Shown here one piece after another: positions 1 to 6,664 of a stretch of DNA of 13,520 nt; positions within the stretch are counted from its first letter, which is position 1; every line of letters starts with the position of its first letter. The translations under genes and the position numbers were made by a program. Source of the stretch: JAZLJD01 sp045617725. Its GTDB lineage: Bacteria > Bacillota > Clostridia > Lachnospirales > Lachnospiraceae. Below the pieces are notes generated by a model that was given only the letters and a program-made list of their open reading frames with translations, had not been told where the DNA came from and ran no database searches. The DNA is taken from contig JAZLJD010000020.1 of assembly GCA_045617725.1 (NCBI GenBank), forward strand, positions 1-13,520. The letters run 5' to 3'.

Positions 1-174
1 CTGCTACGGATTGCGACAAAAAGTGTCGCATGAAAAATGCTTTGCATTTTTCACACTAATCCCCGCATTTCGCAATCCGGTATATTTAGCCCTTCACTGT
101 ATTACAGCGAAACTGCTACGGATTGCGACACAAAGTGTCGCCTGAAAAATGCCTGCATTTTTCACACTACTCCC
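1..174. repeat. Two direct copies of a hairpin-rich ~62-bp repeat
   Basis: Copy 1 (1-63) and copy 2 (113-174) start with the same CTGCTACGGATTGCGACA and stay nearly identical to a final CCC. Each contains two hairpins in tandem: GCGACA/TGTCGC, then TGAAAAATGC paired with GCATTTTTCA. In copy 1 an outer stem, CGGATTGCG (7-15) with CGCAATCCG (71-79), encloses both hairpins, so 7-79 can fold as a branched structure. Copy 2 lacks the closing outer stem. No coding sequence is evident. The unit may be a REP-like dispersed repeat or the end of a structured intergenic element that begins left of the window. Confidence 0.75.
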
Positions 175-207
175 TTCTTTCGTATAGGGGGAGTATATCA
201 TAAGATG

Positions 208-219
208 TGACAAATGTCA
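208..219. promoter_or_regulatory. Perfect 12-bp palindrome, possible operator of the ABC operon
   Basis: TGACA-AA-TGTCA is a perfect dyad about 170 bp upstream of the ABC exporter ATPase. Bacillus exporters of the LnrLMN/YfiLMN type are controlled by NarL-family response regulators that bind short dyads upstream of the operon. Assigning this site to such a regulator is inference. No regulator gene lies in the window, and no convincing -35/-10 pair was found next to it. Confidence 0.4.
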
Positions 220-280
220 TGTGAAGCTCTGACGCAGGTCACTGTGAATCGGGTCGGCAAACTGATAGGATGTGAATGTG

Positions 281-368
281 AAGTTCGAAAGGCGAGGCGG
301 CTATGCCGCCGGGGGCCGACAGGACTTTGTGAAACAAAGTTCGAAAGGCGAGGCGGCTATGCCGCCTC
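281..368 (+). repeat. Duplicated GC-rich hairpin in the ABC operon leader
   Basis: The same 30-nt segment, beginning AAGTTCGAAAGGCGAGG, occurs at 281-310 and 337-366. Each copy holds an inverted repeat GGCGGC-TAT-GCCGCC. The second copy forms a full GAGGCGGC/GCCGCCTC stem at 350-368. Between them, ACTTTGT-GAA-ACAAAGT (324-340) makes a third hairpin. The last stem ends only about 10 nt before the ribosome site at 376-382. It could therefore act in the mRNA leader (stability or translation control), or be a mobile repeat. The stretch 175-280 otherwise holds only the 208-219 palindrome. Confidence 0.7.
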
Positions 369-388
369 GGATCGAAAGGAGAAATGAA

Positions 389-1324
389 ATGAAAGTCTTA
401 TCTGTGAAAAATATTGTGAAGAGATATAAGGAACTGGTGGCACTTGACCATCTGTCCATCGAGGTAGAGGAGGGCGAAATTTACGGACTTTTGGGACCGA
501 ACGGCTCCGGAAAGTCGACCCTGATGAACTGCATCCTGGGGCTCCTTCAGTACAGCGAGGGCGAGATTGAAATCTTTGGAAAGAAGATGGAGCCGGACAG
601 CTACGACCTAAAGCGTGACATCGGAGTGGTTCCGCAGAATGTTGCGGTTTTTAACGAGCTCACCGTGAAGGAGAACATCGATTACTTCTGCGGTCTGTAC
701 ATTTCCGACAAGGCACAGAGAAAGCAGTGTGTAGAGGAAGCAATGGACTTTGTCGATATTCGGGATTATGCGAATTTCTATCCGAAGAAATTGTCCGGAG
801 GACTCCTTCGACGCCTCAACATCGCATGCGGCATTGCTCACAAGCCGAAGCTCATCTTCATGGACGAGCCGACCGTAGCGGTTGACCCGCAGAGCCGTAA
901 CAAAATCCTTGAAGGCATCCGCGAGCTGAATCAGGCCGGAGCCACCATCATATACACCTCCCATTATATGGAAGAAGTCGAGAGCATCTGTACGCAGATC
1001 GCCATCATCGACAAGGGCCAGAACGTGGCAGTCGGCACCAACGACCAGCTTAAGGCCATCATCCGCGTAAGCGAAAAAACAAGAATCGAAATCCTGAATT
1101 TCGACAAAAAATATTTGGAGGGAATTCAGAATCTTCCACATGTTTTAAGCGCAAGTTACGAAGACAACCACCTGTGCGTATCCTACGGCGGCGGCCAGCA
1201 CAACCTGATTCGCCTGCTTGACTTCTTAAAGGACAGCGAAATCACCTTCGGCAGGGTATATTCGGAGCTGCCCACCTTAAACGACGTATTCCTCGAAATC
1301 ACCGGAAAGGAGCTTAGAGACTAA
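389..1324 (+). CDS. ABC transporter ATP-binding protein (LnrL/YfiL-like exporter ATPase)
   Basis: This 311-residue ATPase should power the membrane complex encoded by the next two genes. Visible motifs are Walker A GPNGSGKST (36-44), Q-loop Q83, signature LSGGL (135-139), Walker B LIFMDEP (155-161) with E160 as catalytic base, and switch H192. The D-loop reads VAVDP rather than the usual GLDP. Residues beyond ~215 form the C-terminal extension common in drug-export ATPases of the DrrA/LnrL type. The frame is open back to an ATG at 272, but the ATG at 389 is preferred. AAAGGAGA lies 6 nt upstream of it, the ABC fold starts there (MKVLSVKN), and the extra N-terminus is encoded by the leader hairpins. 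The stop overlaps the next start as TAATG. The combination of one ATPase of 311 aa and two permeases of ~380 aa matches LnrLMN of Bacillus (linearmycin resistance). The substrate here is unknown. Confidence 0.93.
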   Translation: MKVLSVKNIVKRYKELVALDHLSIEVEEGEIYGLLGPNGSGKSTLMNCILGLLQYSEGEIEIFGKKMEPDSYDLKRDIGVVPQNVAVFNELTVKENIDYFCGLYISDKAQRKQCVEEAMDFVDIRDYANFYPKKLSGGLLRRLNIACGIAHKPKLIFMDEPTVAVDPQSRNKILEGIRELNQAGATIIYTSHYMEEVESICTQIAIIDKGQNVAVGTNDQLKAIIRVSEKTRIEILNFDKKYLEGIQNLPHVLSASYEDNHLCVSYGGGQHNLIRLLDFLKDSEITFGRVYSELPTLNDVFLEITGKELRD

Positions 1325-2466
1325 TGTTCGGACATCTTTATACCTATAGAATAAAGAGCCTTCTGCGCGGCAAGGTTGTTATTTTCTGGTCGCTTGTGTA
1401 TCCGATTATTCTGAGCCTCCTGTTTTACTTAACGTTCGGCTCCCATGTGGGAGTGCAGGACAACGCGTTCGAGCCGGCCGAAATCGCTGTGGTTTCGGAA
1501 GAGGGGGCCCTGAGCGACATATTCCTTGAGACCATCGAAAATGTGGAATTTAGCGAAGGCAACCGGATGTTCATCGTGAACCGTCTTTCCGAGGAGGAGG
1601 CCCAAAAGCAGCTTCTCGACGGCAAGGTTTACGGCATTGTGTTCGTATCCGATGACATTACGTTAAGCGTGCGCGGAAGCGGGCTTTATCAGAGCATCCT
1701 TAAGACCTTTACGGATACTTTTTTGCAGAATGTGGACCTTTTGACCGATGTGTATACGACGGCACCCGAGGCGGCTGAGGCGGTTCGGGCGATTACGGAA
1801 AGCACGCAGACCTATATTAAGAAGGTTTCCATAAGCGGTGCCGAGGCGGATAACGATATCCAGTCCTTCTACAACATCATCGCCATGGCCTGCCTGTTTG
1901 GCTGCTTCATCGGCGTGATGCTCGGAAACGAGCTGCAGGCCAATGCTTCGCCGCTTGCGGCCAGAAAGTGCATGGGCAGCGTGCATCGATTCAAGATGAT
2001 TACGGCGGATATGCTGGCGGCTTTCACGCTGGATTTCATCGAAGTTATGATAGTATCCCTGGTGATCCGGTTTGTTTTTGGCGTAAACATCATGGTGCAG
2101 CCGCTGTATTACATAATCATCGTACTTTTTGGCACCCTGATCGGTGTGGCCGGCGGACAGTTCATTGCGGTTCTGGCTCGCGGAAAGAATGATCTTCAGA
2201 TTGCACTTTCCATCGCGATTTCGCTGGTGTGCTGCTTCTTAAGCGGTCTTATGGTGGGCGGAATCGATCACCTCATTGAAGCCAAGGCGCCCATTATTAA
2301 TCGAATCAATCCGGCGGAGCTTATCGTGAATGCGTTCTATTGCCTGTCGGTGTACACGGACTATGAGAGATATACCATGGACATGGTGCTTCTGCTCGTG
2401 GAAGCAGTAGTGCTCACGGGCTTAAGTTACCTGGCTATGCGGAGGGTGAAACATGAAAGTATTTAG
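1324..2466 (+). CDS. ABC-2 type transporter permease (LnrM/YfiM-like)
   Basis: This 380-residue membrane subunit has the ABC-2 exporter layout. One N-terminal membrane helix (~14-38) is followed by an extracytoplasmic domain of about 145 residues (~40-185). About five further helices follow (~184-203, 225-255, 257-287, 291-315, 352-372). Its start overlaps the ATPase stop by one base, so translational coupling is likely. It overlaps the next permease by 14 bp. It most likely forms a heterodimeric channel with that permease. The family is clear from topology and context. The LnrM-like label rests on size and gene order rather than on a search. Confidence 0.88.
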   Translation: MFGHLYTYRIKSLLRGKVVIFWSLVYPIILSLLFYLTFGSHVGVQDNAFEPAEIAVVSEEGALSDIFLETIENVEFSEGNRMFIVNRLSEEEAQKQLLDGKVYGIVFVSDDITLSVRGSGLYQSILKTFTDTFLQNVDLLTDVYTTAPEAAEAVRAITESTQTYIKKVSISGAEADNDIQSFYNIIAMACLFGCFIGVMLGNELQANASPLAARKCMGSVHRFKMITADMLAAFTLDFIEVMIVSLVIRFVFGVNIMVQPLYYIIIVLFGTLIGVAGGQFIAVLARGKNDLQIALSIAISLVCCFLSGLMVGGIDHLIEAKAPIINRINPAELIVNAFYCLSVYTDYERYTMDMVLLLVEAVVLTGLSYLAMRRVKHESI

Positions 2467-3598
2467 TACATTTTGGAAAATCGTAAAAAAATATAAAGTC
2501 GTGCTGCTTGTGTACATCGGCGTTACCCTGGGCGTTTCCTTCATCATGGCAGCAGGAAACGGAGACCGGGTGGCAGAGGTGTTTGAGGACAATCGCCAGG
2601 ACATCTGCATCTTTGACGAGGATAAATCGGAACTCAGTATTGCTTTTTGCAGCTTTATGGAAGAAAAGCATAACATCGTGGATATTAGGGATGACAGAGA
2701 CGCCCTGCAGGACGCTTTGTACTACGATGAAATCGCGTATCTCATCCGCATTCCCGCGGGCTTCGGGGAAGGAGTGTATGCGGGCGGCGAGGTGGAACTG
2801 CCGGTTACCAGCGCGCCGAATTCGGCCGGAAGCGTGTACATTTCAAGACAGATTGAGAGTTTCCTGAAGACCTTCAGGGCTTACAGGGAGATGGGACTTG
2901 ATTATGAGGAGGCGCTTTCCAAGACGCGTGATAATCTCAGTATTTCCACGGAGGTGGCAACGCTTTCCGAAAACATTGAGATTAATACGCCGAAGTTCGC
3001 GGCTTACCTGCAGCTGATACCGTATGGTTTGGTTTCCATCCTGATTCACTGCATCGGCAGTGTCATGATTGCTTTTAACGATGAAAACGTAGCGAAAAGA
3101 ACACGCTGCTCGTCGAAGTCGTCCCTCAGTATAAACGCACAGATTGTTTTTGGCTCCTTCTTTATGGCAGTGGTTGTGTGGGCGCTGTTCCTGGGAATCA
3201 CCATTTTAGTAAACGGTAGCGAGTTCACCTCCCACTTTGCCTTCAAGTATTTCGCACTGAACGCAGCGGTATGCACACTGGCTGCTTTGGGACTGGGCTT
3301 TTTGTGCGGCGTCATCAGCAAGACCTCGGAAGCCGTATCCATTCTGAGCGTATCGATTTCCATGGTGTTCTCCTTCCTGGGTGGCGTATTTGTACCGCTG
3401 TCCGCCATGGGCGAAGGCATCAAAACCGTTTCCAAATTCCTGCCGACCTACTGGTATGTGGAGAACTGCGAGATGCTTCTGCCGCTTAAGGCTATGACCG
3501 ACGCGGTGCAGCAGTCCTTCATGCAGGGCATTTACATCCAGCTCGCCTTCGCAGCGGCCACGCTGGCAATTGCATTCTGTATCGCCCGTAACAAGTAA
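2453..3598 (+). CDS. ABC-2 type transporter permease (LnrN/YfiN-like)
   Basis: This is a second 381-residue ABC-2 subunit, with an N-terminal helix (~14-36), a soluble extracytoplasmic region to ~185, and a C-terminal membrane bundle. The bundle includes segments around PYGLVSILIHCIGSVMIAF, FGSFFMAVVVWALFLGITIL, NAAVCTLAALGLGFLCGVIS, ILSVSISMVFSFLGGVFVPL and IQLAFAAATLAIAFCIA. The ATG at 2453 follows GGAGGGTG and lies 14 bp inside the preceding permease gene, the usual sign of coupled translation. It is the last gene of the operon. A large palindrome begins three bases after its TAA and may act as a transcript end. It is probably the partner half of the exporter channel. Confidence 0.88.
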   Translation: MKVFSTFWKIVKKYKVVLLVYIGVTLGVSFIMAAGNGDRVAEVFEDNRQDICIFDEDKSELSIAFCSFMEEKHNIVDIRDDRDALQDALYYDEIAYLIRIPAGFGEGVYAGGEVELPVTSAPNSAGSVYISRQIESFLKTFRAYREMGLDYEEALSKTRDNLSISTEVATLSENIEINTPKFAAYLQLIPYGLVSILIHCIGSVMIAFNDENVAKRTRCSSKSSLSINAQIVFGSFFMAVVVWALFLGITILVNGSEFTSHFAFKYFALNAAVCTLAALGLGFLCGVISKTSEAVSILSVSISMVFSFLGGVFVPLSAMGEGIKTVSKFLPTYWYVENCEMLLPLKAMTDAVQQSFMQGIYIQLAFAAATLAIAFCIARNK

Positions 3599-3806
3599 GT
3601 AGGGACGTTCCTTTTGTCACGAGGATGTGTACTTTGTCACGAGGAGTGTCCCCTGTCACGCGGATGTGTACTTGCATCGGGGACGTTCCTTTTGTCACGC
3701 TGTAATAAAACACGGCTCCCGGGCCGGCGAGAAACAATTCATATAGGGCGAATCGATTCATGCAGAGTTATAGGTTTTCTTAGTGTTTTCAAAATACGCA
3801 GCAACC

Positions 3807-3825
3807 CCCGCCCCGGAGGGGCGGG
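3807..3825. other. GC hairpin at the centre of the large palindrome
   Basis: CCCGCCCC (3807-3814) pairs perfectly with GGGGCGGG (3818-3825) around a GGA loop. It lies within the 90-nt centre of the palindrome. The rest of the centre, to about 3886, shows no gene and no clear further pairing. Confidence 0.7.
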
Positions 3826-3951
3826 CGAGGCCGATACGCGACACGGACGGCACGTAGAGGCCGGTTGCGTCAGTAACGAAAGACTTCTCAAAACACTTAG
3901 AAAACCATAGCTCGGAGTGTGATTCGTCTCTATATGGAATTGCTTCTCGCC

Positions 3952-3973
3952 CGGCCGGGAGGGCCGTTTTTTT
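3952..3973 (+). terminator. Terminator-like hairpin with T7 run inside the palindrome
   Basis: CGGCC (3952-3956) and GGCCG (3962-3966) form a 5-bp GC stem around GGGAG, followed by seven T residues (3967-3973). The stem is short, but it is GC-only and the T run is good. It could stop transcripts coming from the exporter operon, or transcripts starting within the palindrome, before proC. Confidence 0.45.
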
Positions 3974-3980
3974 GTTGCGG

Positions 3981-4060
3981 CCGTGACAAAGTACACATCC
4001 TCGTGACAAAGTACACATCCGTGTGACAAAGTACACATCCTCGTGACAAAAGGAACGTCC
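3981..4060. repeat. Four tandem 20-bp units
   Basis: Positions 3981-4000, 4001-4020 and 4021-4040 are the same 20-mer apart from the first two bases, with common body GTGACAAAGTACACATCC. The fourth (4041-4060) is the variant body GTGACAAAAGGAACGTCC, which is the outer end of the palindrome. The left arm holds the complementary units in less regular form at 3602-3699. There are no spacers, so this is not a CRISPR array. Confidence 0.9.
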
Positions 4061-4077
4061 CCGATGCAAGTCCCCGA

Positions 4078-4106
4078 TTGCGACCCGCTCGCACATCTGC
4101 TATAAT
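4078..4106 (+). promoter_or_regulatory. Predicted sigma-A promoter of proC
   Basis: TTGCGA (4078-4083) and a consensus TATAAT (4101-4106) are separated by 17 bp. They lie about 30 bp before the proC ribosome site GAGAGGG (4126-4132). The -35 box is at the outermost edge of the palindromic element, so the element may have supplied part of the promoter. Confidence 0.7.
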
Positions 4107-4138
4107 TCAAATACTATTTTGAAGTGAGAGGGATAGAT

Positions 4139-4927
4139 ATGAAAAAGCTTGGATTTATAGGCATGGGAAATATGGCAATGACTTTGGCAACCGGTTTCAT
4201 AAGCGGTGGCAGTCTTGCCAAAAGCGCAGTATACGCATACGCTCCTCATTACGATAAACTTGCGAAAAATGCAGAGGACATCGGATTTCAACCCGTAAAG
4301 ACGATGGAGGAACTGCTTGCGGCTTGTGATACCTTTGTGGTTGCCTGCAAGCCCTACCAGATAGAGGACATCCTGAAGGCATACGGCGCAGAACTTGATC
4401 AGAAGACGGTGCTTTCCGTCGCAGCCGGTTGGAATTTTGAACAGTTCCGTTCTTTTTTGCCGAAGGCGCATATCCAGTGCATCATGCCGAATACCCCGGC
4501 GATGGTTTCGGAGGGCGTGTTCCTGTTCGAGGAAACGAACTCCCTTACGGAGGAGGAGCTTGATACGGTCAAGGCACTGTTTGCGGGCTTGGGCGTCGTG
4601 GAGGTGCTTCCGACTTCCCTTATGGGCATCGGCGGTGCAATCAGCGGATGCGGCCCGGCTTTCGTGGATCTCATGATAGAAGCTTACGCGGATGCGGCCG
4701 TGAAGTACGGAATGCAGCGCCGGCAAGCATATCGTATCGTTTCCAAAATGATTGAGGGCTCGGCGACCCTGCAGCTTAAGACCGAGCAACACCCCGGCGT
4801 TTTGAAGGATCAGGTCTGCTCGCCGCGCGGTACAACCATAAAGGGCGTTACAACCCTTGAAAAATGCGGTTTTCGCGATGCCTGCATCTCTTCGATTGAT
4901 GCGATTATGGACGCCAAAAAGAATTAA
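4139..4927 (+). CDS. proC: Pyrroline-5-carboxylate reductase
   Basis: This cytoplasmic enzyme catalyses the last step of proline synthesis, reducing 1-pyrroline-5-carboxylate with NAD(P)H. The 262-residue length fits the family. The N-terminal Rossmann loop reads FIGMGNMA (6-13). VACKPY (68-73), PNTPAMVSEG (117-126), and the dimerisation helix region GCGPAFVDLMIEAYADAA (170-187) follow. The family signature region is at 226-248, with GTTIKGV at 231-237. The residue before that glycine is R230, where the family pattern usually has G, A or N. The start is ATG 4139, not the upstream in-frame GTG at 4124. GAGAGGG lies six bases before it and the Rossmann strand begins at once (MKKLGFIG). It appears to be a single-gene unit with its own promoter. 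No glutamate kinase or proA is adjacent, and no terminator is evident before the next gene. Confidence 0.95.
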   Translation: MKKLGFIGMGNMAMTLATGFISGGSLAKSAVYAYAPHYDKLAKNAEDIGFQPVKTMEELLAACDTFVVACKPYQIEDILKAYGAELDQKTVLSVAAGWNFEQFRSFLPKAHIQCIMPNTPAMVSEGVFLFEETNSLTEEELDTVKALFAGLGVVEVLPTSLMGIGGAISGCGPAFVDLMIEAYADAAVKYGMQRRQAYRIVSKMIEGSATLQLKTEQHPGVLKDQVCSPRGTTIKGVTTLEKCGFRDACISSIDAIMDAKKN

Positions 4928-4990
4928 CGGTAAATTATAAGATATAGACCATCCCGAAATTTATGTTATTCTTAACTTGGAGGAGATAAT

Positions 4991-6664
4991 ATGTCGCTTT
5001 CTAGAAGAAGAAAAACTAAATTATTATTTGTGCTTTTCTATGTACTTGCCATTTTCCTGGTATTTGGAAATGCAATGATTACAAGAACTGAGAGTGATAC
5101 GCTTGCTTTTGGCAACGGCATGGTTGTGCCCACAACAATTCTGCAAGGTGTAATTCAAAGCTTTCTTTCGGCGTTTTGCGTCATAGCAACCTGCCTTGAA
5201 TACAAGAAAGGCGTAATTTACACCATTATTGCGGAAGGCACCAGCATGTGCGGAATGCTTTCAGCGATTCTGTTACATAGTGAGTATGGCGTTATTCCCG
5301 GAATCATCAGTACGATTGTTATTATCGTAACGGTAATTATCATAAGCCGGCAGCTCAAGACAATTCTCACAAAGAGCCAGACCGATTATGTTACCAAGCT
5401 TCCCAACCGAACCGGATTCGCTGTGGAACTTGAGAAGCTGATTGATTCGAAGAAGCTGGGGTATGTTGCATATCTGGAGATTCGGAATTTCCGCAGTATC
5501 AATGATACATTGGGCCGTGAGTACGGCAACATCGCATTGCGTATCGTGGCGGAACGTATTAAGAAGGTCGTTGCGGACCGTGGTGTCGTCAGCAGGCTGG
5601 GTGGCGTTGAATATGCAGTTGCATTTACCCGATTCGTGGATGCCAAGACCCTGTGTGAGATGATTGCCGATCGAATTGCCGAGAAAATTCCTCTTGAGAA
5701 GGATGGCGTTGTGGTTAACAGTTATCTGAATTGCGTCATCGGAATTTCCGTATACCAAAAGGATGCACATGGCATTCTGGAACTTATGCACAATGCGGAT
5801 ATCGCCATGGGTTACGCGGGTCATTCCATCAATACGAATGTTGTCTTCTACAACCAGGAGATTGAAGATGCCAAGAACCGACACGACGAGATTCAGCGTA
5901 ATATCGTCGAAGGCCTTGAGAATGATTATTTTTATCTTGTATACCAGCCGCAGTACACGCTGAATTCAAAGAAGCTGCGCGGCTTTGAGTCGCTCCTTCG
6001 TATGAAGCTGCCGGATGGCACGATGATCAGCCCCGGTGAGTTTATTCCGATTGCGGAGAGCACCGAACTGATTACCCAGATTGACAATTACGTATTTACC
6101 CGCGCACTTCGTGAATTTGCCCCGATTGTGAAGGAGTCCAAAGAGAAACTCATCGTTTCCGTCAATGTTTCGGCCAAGAGCATGGCATCCTCTCATTTCG
6201 CAGAGCGTGTGAAACGGATGCTTGACGAATACGAGTATCCCGCCGATCAGTTTGAAATTGAGATTACGGAATATTCCTTCTCCGAATCCCCCGAACAGAC
6301 TCTTCGCAATGTCGGAGAACTTCGTAAGATGGGCGTCATGATTGCACTTGACGATTTCGGAACCGGATACAGTTCCATGGAACAGCTTCTGAAGCTGCCT
6401 ATCAGTCTCTTAAAGATTGACAAGTCACTGATTGATGACATCGAGAACAACCAACGCAATCGTGACTTCATTAATACCATCATCTACATGGGACACCTGA
6501 TTGACTGCGAAGTCATTTCCGAAGGTGTTGAGAACGAGGCACAGCTTAAGCTTTTGACCGAGCTGAACTGCGATTTCGTTCAGGGCTTCGTTTACTCAAA
6601 GCCCCTCCCGTATCCCGATGCCTGCACACTGGTGGGGACGGGGGTTTCTGACACATTAAAGTGA
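4991..6664 (+). CDS. Membrane GGDEF-EAL protein, probable c-di-GMP phosphodiesterase
   Basis: This 557-residue protein has four predicted N-terminal membrane helices (~11-30, 45-68, 74-96, 100-119), then a GGDEF domain (~130-285) and an EAL domain (~300-545). The GGDEF signature reads LGGVEY (203-208), with D replaced by V, so diguanylate cyclase activity is doubtful. The domain may only bind GTP. The EAL domain keeps the expected metal and catalytic positions: E333 (as ESL), N392, E424/E427 region EIEITE, D454-D455 in DDFGTGYSS, K475, E511 in EGVE, and Q531 in QGF. Net c-di-GMP hydrolysis is therefore likely. The start has GGAGGAG five bases upstream. Residues ~548-557 (VGTGVSDTLK) and the stop come from the inverted repeat of the adjacent transposase element, so the native end has been replaced. 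Its 3' end overlaps the convergent transposase frame by 73 bp. Confidence 0.93.
   Translation: MSLSRRRKTKLLFVLFYVLAIFLVFGNAMITRTESDTLAFGNGMVVPTTILQGVIQSFLSAFCVIATCLEYKKGVIYTIIAEGTSMCGMLSAILLHSEYGVIPGIISTIVIIVTVIIISRQLKTILTKSQTDYVTKLPNRTGFAVELEKLIDSKKLGYVAYLEIRNFRSINDTLGREYGNIALRIVAERIKKVVADRGVVSRLGGVEYAVAFTRFVDAKTLCEMIADRIAEKIPLEKDGVVVNSYLNCVIGISVYQKDAHGILELMHNADIAMGYAGHSINTNVVFYNQEIEDAKNRHDEIQRNIVEGLENDYFYLVYQPQYTLNSKKLRGFESLLRMKLPDGTMISPGEFIPIAESTELITQIDNYVFTRALREFAPIVKESKEKLIVSVNVSAKSMASSHFAERVKRMLDEYEYPADQFEIEITEYSFSESPEQTLRNVGELRKMGVMIALDDFGTGYSSMEQLLKLPISLLKIDKSLIDDIENNQRNRDFINTIIYMGHLIDCEVISEGVENEAQLKLLTELNCDFVQGFVYSKPLPYPDACTLVGTGVSDTLK

Larger units (their letters stand above)
3602..4082. 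mobile_element. Large compound palindromic element (non-coding, MITE/REPIN-like)
   Basis: The whole gap between the exporter operon and proC is one nested inverted repeat. The outer ends are a perfect 39-bp inverted repeat (3602-3640 with 4023-4061) starting GGGACGTTCCTTTTGTCACG. Inside are long inner arms, 3722-3796 against 3886-3957, which share CAATTC(C)ATATAG, ATGGTTTTCTAAGTG-like and GTGTTTT blocks with scattered mismatches. A ~90-nt GC-rich centre carries a strong hairpin. A second internal GGGGACGTTCCTTTTGTCACG lies at 3678-3698. The right edge may extend to 4082, because TTGCATCGGGGACG also occurs in both arms. Short open frames on both strands are repeat-encoded and look spurious. 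The ends resemble the terminal repeats of the RAYT element at 6633-7607. Confidence 0.8.

Noticed and set aside
272..388. N-terminal extension of the ABC ATPase
   Set aside because: The extra 39 residues are encoded by the leader hairpin repeats. A strong ribosome site and the domain start both support ATG 389.
3981..4060. 20-bp repeats as a CRISPR array
   Set aside because: The units abut with no spacers and no cas gene is present.
3614..4110. Open frames on both strands inside the large palindrome (for example 3614-3910 plus, 3739-4110 minus)
   Set aside because: They translate inverted and tandem repeats, have no good ribosome site or recognisable domain, and mirror each other because of the palindrome.
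4100..4792. 230-residue minus-strand frame opposite proC
   Set aside because: It is the antisense shadow of a well-supported gene, with no domain or ribosome site.
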